32,662 nucleotides of DNA from Ralstonia pickettii (lineage in GTDB: Bacteria; Pseudomonadota; Gammaproteobacteria; Burkholderiales; Burkholderiaceae): NCBI RefSeq assembly GCF_001699815.1, contig NZ_MCGB01000103.1, positions 1 to 32,662 of the forward strand, in the 5' to 3' direction. Of this stretch, positions 26,229 through 32,662 are shown piece after piece (within the stretch, counting starts at the first letter, position 1; every line of letters begins with the position of its first letter). The position numbers were made by a program, and so were the translations under genes. Under the pieces are notes generated by a model. That model had not been told where the DNA came from. It ran no database searches and worked only from the letters and a program-made list of their open reading frames with translations.

Positions 26229-27006
26229 GCGCGCTCTGCGCAGCGTCGAAGTCTTCGGTGCTGCCATCAAACCGGTACACACGTGCCACCGTGAACGGTG
26301 CTTCCGGGGCAGCTTGCGAGAACAAGGCAATGTGGTCGATGGGCATGGCGGCTGGCAGCACCATGCGCGTGGCTTCCAGTGCGCGATAGCACGCGAGCTG
26401 CTCGGCATGGTCGAGCCGGCCGGTCAGCGTGACGTGGAACGTGAACGTATCAAACACATACGGATAACCCCAGCGCTGAAGATGGCGCTCCTGCGCATCT
26501 GACAGGCCGGTGCGGCGGCGGCGCGCGAGTTCAGTGGGGGGTGGGGGTGCGCGGAAGGCGTCGAACTCGCCGACGCACGCGTCGGCGAACTGGTGGAGCG
26601 TGTCGCGGGCGGGATCGCCATGACGCAGCCTCCAAGCCAAGAAGCCGCGCAGCGTCTGCAAGGCGGGCTCGATCGCAAAGGCTTGCTGCTGCTGTGCAAA
26701 GCGGCGCAGCGCGGCGTCCAGCTCATCGACGGTGCGATCGGTTGCCAGGCGGAACGGCGGCTTGAACGTGGCGTGCAGGCCGTACTGACGCGGCGCTTCG
26801 GTCCAGCGGTCGAGCGTGGCGAGATCGATGCCGGCTTCACAGGCAAACGCTTCGCGCTGATCTGCGGAGATGGCGGTGTTGGTGCGCGCGCAGCGGCCGA
26901 GCCACCGTGTGCCCAGCCCGTACCACGGCTCGGGCGGCAGCAGGTAGAGCGCGTATCGCCAGGCCGCCGGTATCGATGACGATAAGGGTGCCCGCGCCTG
27001 CTCCAT
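26218..27006 (-). CDS. DUF1045 phosphonate-metabolism protein, 2H phosphoesterase-like
   Basis: A 262-residue cytoplasmic protein of the DUF1045 family, which is found in C-P lyase (phn) gene clusters but has no settled function. The family start (WRYALYLLPPEPWYGLGTRWLG) is clear. Two H-x-T motifs are visible, H78-A-T80 in YGLHATFKPPF and H191-V-T193 in FTFHVTLTG, the arrangement of the 2H phosphoesterase superfamily, whose members open cyclic phosphates or cleave 2',5' bonds. It lies eight bases after phnM in one operon. A role on a cyclic ribose phosphate of phosphonate breakdown is my inference. Confidence 0.85.
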   Translation of the reverse strand: MEQARAPLSSSIPAAWRYALYLLPPEPWYGLGTRWLGRCARTNTAISADQREAFACEAGIDLATLDRWTEAPRQYGLHATFKPPFRLATDRTVDELDAALRRFAQQQQAFAIEPALQTLRGFLAWRLRHGDPARDTLHQFADACVGEFDAFRAPPPPTELARRRRTGLSDAQERHLQRWGYPYVFDTFTFHVTLTGRLDHAEQLACYRALEATRMVLPAAMPIDHIALFSQAAPEAPFTVARVYRFDGSTEDFDAAQSALSA

Positions 27007-27014
27007 GGTGTTGT

Positions 27015-28190
27015 TCAGCCGATCAGCGGCAATTGGCCCGCGGCATGGCGCAGCCGTCCGCCCACCACGGCCGCCACCACGCGCGGCAGGCCGGGGCGGC
27101 GGTCATCCACCACGATGGCATCGGCGCGCAGCCCAGGCGCGAGTACGCCGCGATCCGTCAGTCCTGCGGCTTCTGCCGGGTTGGCCGCCACCAGCGCCCA
27201 GGCCTCGGCCAGTGGCACCACGCCGCGCTCGGCGAGCTTGAACGGAGCTGCCAGCAGGGCCGGGTAGTAATAGTCGGAAGCCAGCACGGTGCCCAGGCCC
27301 GCCGCCACCATGGCCGACGCATTCGGTGCGCCATGGTGGCTGCCGCCGCGTACCACGTTGGGCGCACCGAAGACGATATGTCCGCCATGCGCGCGCGCTG
27401 CCTGCGCAACATCCTCGGTCAACGGAAATTCAGTGACGGTGCAGCCGTGCGCGTGGAACGTGTTGCGCGTGGCAATGTCGGGTTCGTCGTGTGAAGCCAT
27501 GCAGATGCCGCGTTGCTGCGCCGCCCGCGCGAGCGTGCCCGTCACCTCGGCGAGCCTCGTGGCGTTGACTGCGGCGGCATGCAGACGCGAGAGGAACGTG
27601 TCGATGTCGCACTCGGCGCGATCGGCGTACTGTGCGAGCTTGCGTGCGTCGCCCAGCTTGTCGCGCATCATCGGCAGGTGATCGTTGAACGACAGGAAGT
27701 GCACGCGCCCGGCATCCATCCAGGCGAGCGCATCGGCAACGCCATCGGCGTGATGCAATTCGAAGCGCAAGTGCATCAAATGCTGTGCCCCCAAGTGCGG
27801 GCGCATGGCATCGAGCGTGTCGAGCATGCGCACGGCGTAGGCGCGGCCACGCAGGCCGCCCTCCCAGGAATACGTGACGCCGTGGAATTCGGTGGTGATG
27901 CCGCAGGCCAGCAATTGGCCGTCAACGTCGGCCAGCGCGGTCTCGTAGGGAAAGGCCACACCGGGTCGCGGCATGACGGCGCGTTCGAAGGCATCGCCGT
28001 GCAGGTCGACGATGCCGGGCAGGACGAGCAGGTCGCCGCAGTCGATCATCCCGCGCGTCGGGTTCCCGTCACACGCAGCGATCTGCCCGTCGCGAAATTG
28101 CACAGCAGCTTCCGCCAGCCCTTCGGCGAGCAGGGTGCGTCGCGAAATCAGGCCGGCCACGTGGCCGACGGAAGACGAAAACGATTGCAT
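27015..28190 (-). CDS. phnM: Alpha-D-ribose 1-methylphosphonate 5-triphosphate diphosphatase PhnM
   Basis: Amidohydrolase of the C-P lyase pathway that removes pyrophosphate from ribosyl-phosphonate triphosphate, giving the substrate of PhnJ. Family marks: VLPGIVDLHGDAFERAVMPRPG (metal ligands H and D), ITTEFHGVTYSWEGGLRG, HLRFELHH, LSFNDHLP, ICMASHDEPD, and the GAPNVVRGGSHHG loop near the C-terminus. The start MQSFSSSVGH at 28190 gives 391 residues, close to the usual 378. The core genes phnG-L are not adjacent; upstream lies the divergent signalling gene. DUF1045 follows. Confidence 0.92.
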   Translation of the reverse strand: MQSFSSSVGHVAGLISRRTLLAEGLAEAAVQFRDGQIAACDGNPTRGMIDCGDLLVLPGIVDLHGDAFERAVMPRPGVAFPYETALADVDGQLLACGITTEFHGVTYSWEGGLRGRAYAVRMLDTLDAMRPHLGAQHLMHLRFELHHADGVADALAWMDAGRVHFLSFNDHLPMMRDKLGDARKLAQYADRAECDIDTFLSRLHAAAVNATRLAEVTGTLARAAQQRGICMASHDEPDIATRNTFHAHGCTVTEFPLTEDVAQAARAHGGHIVFGAPNVVRGGSHHGAPNASAMVAAGLGTVLASDYYYPALLAAPFKLAERGVVPLAEAWALVAANPAEAAGLTDRGVLAPGLRADAIVVDDRRPGLPRVVAAVVGGRLRHAAGQLPLIG

Positions 28191-28330
28191 AACGCCAAGG
28201 TGCGAACAGTTGTGCAGGAACGTCGTGCGGGCATTGTGCCGCAACTGACGTGCCGCTTGACCGCATATCGGCCATTTGCCCCACCCTGAAGGGGGGAGAG
28301 GCAGCCAAACGCCTTAACTTTCCCGACACG

Positions 28331-31084
28331 ATGGTCGATATCTTGAAAAAGAACCCAGATATGGACGCCACCTCTGCTGAGCGGCCTGACCGTCCTGGAC
28401 CGGATGTGATCGACCAGGACAGCCGCAGGCCGCTGCCGCTCGCTGATGACCGCTACGAGGCGCTCGTCCGGCAAATGCCGGATGCGCTGTACATCGTGGC
28501 GGACGACATTATCGTTTTCGTCAACGAGGCGGGCGTTCGCCTGTTTGGCGCGCAGACGGCACGCGACATCGTGGGCCATGAGCTGGACGAGTTCGTGCAC
28601 GACAACTCGATGCACCTCGCCCGCCAGCGCCGGGAGTGGATGGTCTCGCACGGTGCAGGCTTGCCCCCGGTCGAGCAGACCTTGCTGCGCTGCGATGGCA
28701 CACCAGTGGAGGTCGAGGTGCTTTCCGCGCCGGTGCAGCTTGGCTGGCGCACCGCCATCCAGGTGGTGGCACGCGACATCACCCAGCGCAAGCAGGCCGA
28801 ACAGGCCCTGCGGGAATCCGAAGCCAATTACCGTGCACTGGCCGCCGAAACCGCACGCGCCAAGGAATTGCTGCGCTGCGAAAAGACCGTGCTCGAACTC
28901 AGCTCGCGCAATGTGCCGTTGCCCGACCTGCTGGCCGAGGTGTGCCGGCTGGTGGAGGCCCTGCTCGACGATGGCGCCATGTGCTCGGTCCTGCTCAGTG
29001 CTGATGGCGAGCACATCACGCAAGCCGTGGCACCGTCGCTGCCTTGCACGCTCTCCCAGGTGCTGGTTGGGATCGCGATCGGCCCTTCGGTCGGTTCATG
29101 CGGCACGGCCATGTTCCTGAACAAGACCGTGGTGGTGGAAGACATCGACGCCGACCCGCTCTGGGACGGCTACCGCGACATCGTTGCGCCGCTCGGCCTG
29201 CGCGCGTGCTGGTCGACGCCCATCCGCGGCGACAACGCGCAGATGATCGGCGCGATGGGCATCTACTACGACACCCCGCGTGCGCCCACGCGCGATGCCA
29301 TGGGGCTGCTCGACGGTATTACCGACATCATCGGTGTGGCCGTGCAGAAGGCGCATATCGCGCGCGATCTGAGGGAGAGCGAAGAACGCTATCGCCTCGC
29401 CGTCGACAACCTGACCGAAGGCATCGTCGTGCAGACGGCCGACGGCACCATCCTCGCCTGCAACCCGAGCGCGCGGCGCATTCTCCGGGCGGGCAGCGTG
29501 TCGCCGGTGGGCACCAGCCACCTGGCGCTGATGCGGCGCTCGTTGCGCGAAGACGGCAGCGAGATCCCGGTCAACGAGCGCCCCACGCGCGTGGTGCTGG
29601 CCACCGGCCGGCCGCTGCTGGGCTTGACTGTTGGCCTGGAACTGGTTGACGGCGATGTGGTGTGGGTGCACGAAAACGTGCTGCCCATCGTGCGCCCTGG
29701 CGACAATACCCCCTCAGCCGTGCTGATCTCGTTCAACGATATCGGGCCGGCCCGCGCGGCCCAGCAGCAGCTCACTTTCCTCGCGCAGCGTGATGCGCTC
29801 ACCGGCTTGTACAACCGCGCGTACTTCTCGCAGCGGATGCAGGCGGTGATGGAGCAGGCCGCCAGCCAGGCCAACGAGGGGCATCAGGTCGCCGTGCTGT
29901 TCCTCGATCTGGATGGCTTCAAGAAGGTGAACGACACGGCTGGCCACGAAGCGGGCGACCACCTGCTGCGCATCGTCGCGCAACGGCTGTCGGCCTGCGT
30001 GCGCCAGAGCGATACGCTGGCGCGCCTCGGCGGCGATGAGTTCGTCGTGCTGCTCGACAATGTGCGCTCGTTGGGGGAAGCGGAGCGCTTGGCCAAGCGC
30101 ATCGTCCATTCGATCGCGCAGCCGTTCTCGACCAGCGGCACGGAGTACTACCTGGGCGCGTCGATCGGCATCGCGCTGTACCCGGAGCACGGCAACGACG
30201 CCGCCACGCTGCTGCGCTGTGCGGATGCCGCCATGTACAACGCCAAGCAGAACGGCCGCAACCAGCATCGCGTGTACACCGCGCGCCTGTCGCAGCGGGC
30301 GCAGCGGCGCTTCCAGCTGGAATACCACCTGCGCCGCGCGCTGACGGCGGGCGAGCTGTCGTTGCGCTTCCAGCCTATCGTCGACGCCACATCGATGGAC
30401 ATCGTTGGCGCTGAAGTGCTGCTGCGGTGGCACAGCACCGAACTGGGCGAGGTGTCCCCCGCCGAGTTCATTCCCGTGGCGGAAGACGCCGGGCTTATCG
30501 GCGACATCGGCGAATGGGTGCTGGCGCAGGCGTGCCGCCAGGCTGCGCATTGGCGCGCCACCTGCATGCCGGAGTTCTTCGTGGCCGTGAACCTGTCGCC
30601 GCGCCAGTTTGGCGAGGGACTGGTGCCGACCATCTCGCGCTGCCTGACCGAAGCTGGATTGCCCGCCAGCGCGCTGGAAATGGAGATCACCGAAGGCCTG
30701 CTCATGCGCGACACGGCCGCAGTGATGCCGATGCTCGATGCGCTCACGGCCCTGGGCATTCGCATCTCGATCGATGATTTCGGCACGGGCTATTCGTCAC
30801 TGTCGTATCTGCAACGCTTCCCGATCGACAACCTGAAGGTGGATCGCTCGTTCGTCTCGGGCATTCCGCGCCATCGCGATTCGGTGGTGATCTCGCGTGC
30901 CGTGGTCGCGATGGCCGCGTCGCTGGACATGACCGTCACGGCAGAGGGTGTCGAGACGCTGGAGCAGGCCGAGTTCCTGCAAGCCGCGGGGTGCGACAAG
31001 TTGCAGGGCTTCCTGTTCGGCCCCCCGATGACGGCTGCCGCCTACGAGTCACGGCTGCGCCGCGACCGTTCCGCGCGGGCCTAG
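28331..31084 (+). CDS. PAS-GAF-PAS-GGDEF-EAL cyclic-di-GMP signalling protein
   Basis: Predicted cytoplasmic bifunctional protein for making and breaking cyclic di-GMP. Order in 917 residues: PAS (about 40-160), GAF (180-345), PAS (350-470), GGDEF (485-650) and EAL (665-910). The cyclase site is intact (G567-G-D-E-F571 in ARLGGDEF). The phosphodiesterase site has E695-V-L in place of E-A-L but keeps the glutamate, the NLSPRQF asparagine, EITEG, DDFGTGYSS, LKVDRSFV and AEGVE, so it should be catalytically competent. No membrane segments are seen. The start is uncertain: ATG at 28331 or 28361, or a GTG at 28250. It is divergent from phnM and lies 149 bases before the chemoreceptor gene. Confidence 0.92.
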   Translation: MVDILKKNPDMDATSAERPDRPGPDVIDQDSRRPLPLADDRYEALVRQMPDALYIVADDIIVFVNEAGVRLFGAQTARDIVGHELDEFVHDNSMHLARQRREWMVSHGAGLPPVEQTLLRCDGTPVEVEVLSAPVQLGWRTAIQVVARDITQRKQAEQALRESEANYRALAAETARAKELLRCEKTVLELSSRNVPLPDLLAEVCRLVEALLDDGAMCSVLLSADGEHITQAVAPSLPCTLSQVLVGIAIGPSVGSCGTAMFLNKTVVVEDIDADPLWDGYRDIVAPLGLRACWSTPIRGDNAQMIGAMGIYYDTPRAPTRDAMGLLDGITDIIGVAVQKAHIARDLRESEERYRLAVDNLTEGIVVQTADGTILACNPSARRILRAGSVSPVGTSHLALMRRSLREDGSEIPVNERPTRVVLATGRPLLGLTVGLELVDGDVVWVHENVLPIVRPGDNTPSAVLISFNDIGPARAAQQQLTFLAQRDALTGLYNRAYFSQRMQAVMEQAASQANEGHQVAVLFLDLDGFKKVNDTAGHEAGDHLLRIVAQRLSACVRQSDTLARLGGDEFVVLLDNVRSLGEAERLAKRIVHSIAQPFSTSGTEYYLGASIGIALYPEHGNDAATLLRCADAAMYNAKQNGRNQHRVYTARLSQRAQRRFQLEYHLRRALTAGELSLRFQPIVDATSMDIVGAEVLLRWHSTELGEVSPAEFIPVAEDAGLIGDIGEWVLAQACRQAAHWRATCMPEFFVAVNLSPRQFGEGLVPTISRCLTEAGLPASALEMEITEGLLMRDTAAVMPMLDALTALGIRISIDDFGTGYSSLSYLQRFPIDNLKVDRSFVSGIPRHRDSVVISRAVVAMAASLDMTVTAEGVETLEQAEFLQAAGCDKLQGFLFGPPMTAAAYESRLRRDRSARA

Positions 31085-31233
31085 TGCAGCGCAAGGTGCA
31101 TGTAATGCCCGCGTAAGTCAGGGCGGGTAGCGTCGCTCAAGCGCGCTTCGCACGTGCCGATACCCCCCTTAGAGGGCCGCTTCGCCATCAGCGCGAGGGC
31201 GCACACAACAACGACAATTGGAGACAACCGCAC

Positions 31234-32646
31234 GTGAAGCCATTCGCCTGGGGCCGCGGCCCGAAAGCCTCTCCCGACCTTGTTGCCCGTATTGCCGAAG
31301 AGGCCGGCCGCGTCGGCATGGGCATCTGCGAGGTCTCCGGCAACGTGGAAGACGTGGCCGTGCGCCTGCGCCGGCAGGCCGACGTGTTCGATCAGTTGCG
31401 CAACGCGGCCGATGTCACCATGCGCGGCAATCACGATATCGCCGTAGCGGCGCAGCACGCGCGCAAAGTCGCATCGCATGCCAGCGAAGAGGTGAGCGGC
31501 TCGCGCGAAACGGTCGATGCATCGCTGCGCGACATTCGCGAGTTGGCCGTTGGTGTGGCGAGCATGGAACAGCAGATTGCTGCACTGCGTGAAGCGCTGA
31601 TCCAGGTGGCGCAGGCGTCCGAGCAGATTTCGCAGATTGCCAGGCAGACCAATCTGCTGGCAATCAACGCCGCCATTGAAGCGGCGCGCGCGGGGGAATC
31701 GGGCCGCAGCTTTGCAGTGGTTGCGGGCGCAGTGAAGCAGCTCGCTGGACAGACCGCCGAAGCAACCCAGCGTATCGAAACCACCTTGGCGGATTTGTCT
31801 GGCCAGACCGACAAGCTGATCGGCGACAGCAGTGCAAACGTTGCGCGCGCCCAGCGTGTGGATGCCGGCACGCAGGCCATTGGCGCGGTGATTGGCGTGG
31901 CGGGCGAGGCCATTGCGCGCTTCGATGTCGAGGCGACCAGCATTGCGGAATCCACTGCGGCCATCGAAGACGAATGCGCGTCGCTCGCGCGTGAGGTGGA
32001 GGCGATGGCTGAGGGTGTGAAGCAATCGAGCCACAACATCGACAACGCGCAACGGCAGCTTTCGGGGTTGCTGGGGGCGTCGGAAACGCTGATCCGGTTG
32101 ACGGCCTCAACGGGTGTGCAGAGTGCCGATACGCCGTTCATCGAAGCGGTGCAGACCGCCGCCGGCAAGATCAGCGCATTGTTTGAATCGGCGCTGGCGC
32201 GCGGCGATATCAATGAGGGCGATTTGTTCGACCGCACCTATGCGCCTGTGCCGAATACCGACCCGCCGCAGCATATGACGCGGTTCACGACGTTCACGGA
32301 CCGTGTGTTGCCTGCGGTACAGGAGCCGTTGCTCCAGTTGGATCCACGCGTGGTGTTTTGTGCGGCGGTCGACACCAACGGCTACCTTCCGACGCACAAC
32401 CTGAAGTTCTCGCAGCCGCAGGGGAGTGATCCGGTCTTGAATGCGGCCAACAGCCGCAACCGCCGGCTGTTCACCGATCGCACGGGGCTGGGGGCCGCGC
32501 GCAATACTGAGGCATTTTTGTTGCAGACGTATCGTCGCGATATGGGCAACGGGACGTTTGCGATGATGAAGGATGTGTCGGCGCCGATTTACGTCAAGGG
32601 CCGTCACTGGGGTGGTTTCCGGATGGGCTACAAGGTGGCCGGTTAA
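31234..32646 (+). CDS. Soluble methyl-accepting chemotaxis protein with C-terminal sensor domain
   Basis: A 470-residue chemoreceptor-type protein with no transmembrane segment. The signalling hairpin is N-terminal (about residues 25-290); its tip has [25 protein letters not shown] followed by [15 protein letters not shown], where the CheA/CheW-contacting residues are expected. The C-terminal 170 residues form a separate domain with blocks [61 protein letters not shown] and [12 protein letters not shown], known at the C-terminus of many proteobacterial receptors but with no ligand I can name. The start is GTG at 31234 with GGAG ten bases upstream. The frame ends 16 bases before the window end. 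Confidence 0.9.
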   Translation: MKPFAWGRGPKASPDLVARIAEEAGRVGMGICEVSGNVEDVAVRLRRQADVFDQLRNAADVTMRGNHDIAVAAQHARKVASHASEEVSGSRETVDASLRDIRELAVGVASMEQQIAALREALIQVAQASEQISQIARQTNLLAINAAIEAARAGESGRSFAVVAGAVKQLAGQTAEATQRIETTLADLSGQTDKLIGDSSANVARAQRVDAGTQAIGAVIGVAGEAIARFDVEATSIAESTAAIEDECASLAREVEAMAEGVKQSSHNIDNAQRQLSGLLGASETLIRLTASTGVQSADTPFIEAVQTAAGKISALFESALARGDINEGDLFDRTYAPVPNTDPPQHMTRFTTFTDRVLPAVQEPLLQLDPRVVFCAAVDTNGYLPTHNLKFSQPQGSDPVLNAANSRNRRLFTDRTGLGAARNTEAFLLQTYRRDMGNGTFAMMKDVSAPIYVKGRHWGGFRMGYKVAG

Positions 32647-32662
32647 GGTCCGTAACGCCGGG

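Noticed and set aside
30407-30424. EVL in place of EAL as evidence of a dead phosphodiesterase domain
   Set aside because: The middle residue is variable in active enzymes; the glutamate and the other metal and catalytic residues are present.

Overview
The window reads as chromosomal DNA of a beta-proteobacterium of the Burkholderiaceae, most likely a Ralstonia species. The basis is high GC with strong third-position GC bias, a Calvin-type class II aldolase beside pgk and pyk, a waaF/zinc-finger operon, and the run rarD-pgk-pyk-fba-purC-purE-purK. The assignment is by recall of gene content, not by a database search. No tRNA, rRNA, CRISPR array or prophage was seen.

Layout. (1) 1-343: the right end of an IS256-type insertion sequence, cut by the window edge, abutting an intrinsic terminator. 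(2) 352-2643: moaC (molybdenum cofactor) divergent from an exported M48 metalloprotease with a repeat-rich C-terminus. (3) 2664-6087, minus strand: a tight five-gene operon of a CHCC zinc-finger protein, waaF (LPS core heptosyltransferase), an NTF2-like protein, a YheT-type hydrolase and an overlapping hypothetical. (4) 6088-6414: a divergent control region with a minus-strand promoter, a TATAAT box and a perfect 7-4-7 dyad upstream of azlC. (5) 6415-8428: azlC-azlD-rarD, transporter genes joined by ATGA overlaps. (6) 8548-12400: pgk, pyk and fba, closed by a strong terminator. (7) 12457-16267: purC-purE-purK-tsaC, with three phased direct repeats at the purC promoter.

(8) 16413-17456: a GDSL lipoprotein with its own terminator. 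(9) 17608-19793, minus: dacB (PBP4) and mobB. (10) 19934-23458, minus: ku and ligD, a complete bacterial non-homologous end-joining pair, divergent from an MFS transporter (23612-24796). (11) 25004-26228: a small exported protein made of six 13-residue KFDPY(S)QGAKAGD repeats, then an exported four-cysteine protein whose start lies in a terminator-like hairpin. (12) 26218-28190, minus: phnM and a DUF1045 protein, phosphonate genes without the C-P lyase core beside them. (13) 28331-32646: a PAS-GAF-PAS-GGDEF-EAL protein and a soluble chemoreceptor with a C-terminal sensor domain.

Most of the window is core metabolism and envelope or DNA maintenance. The least explained parts are the KFDPY-repeat protein and its hairpin-embedded neighbour, the DUF1045 protein (two HxT motifs suggesting a 2H phosphoesterase) paired with phnM, the reversed-architecture chemoreceptor, and the operator-like repeats at azlC and purC.
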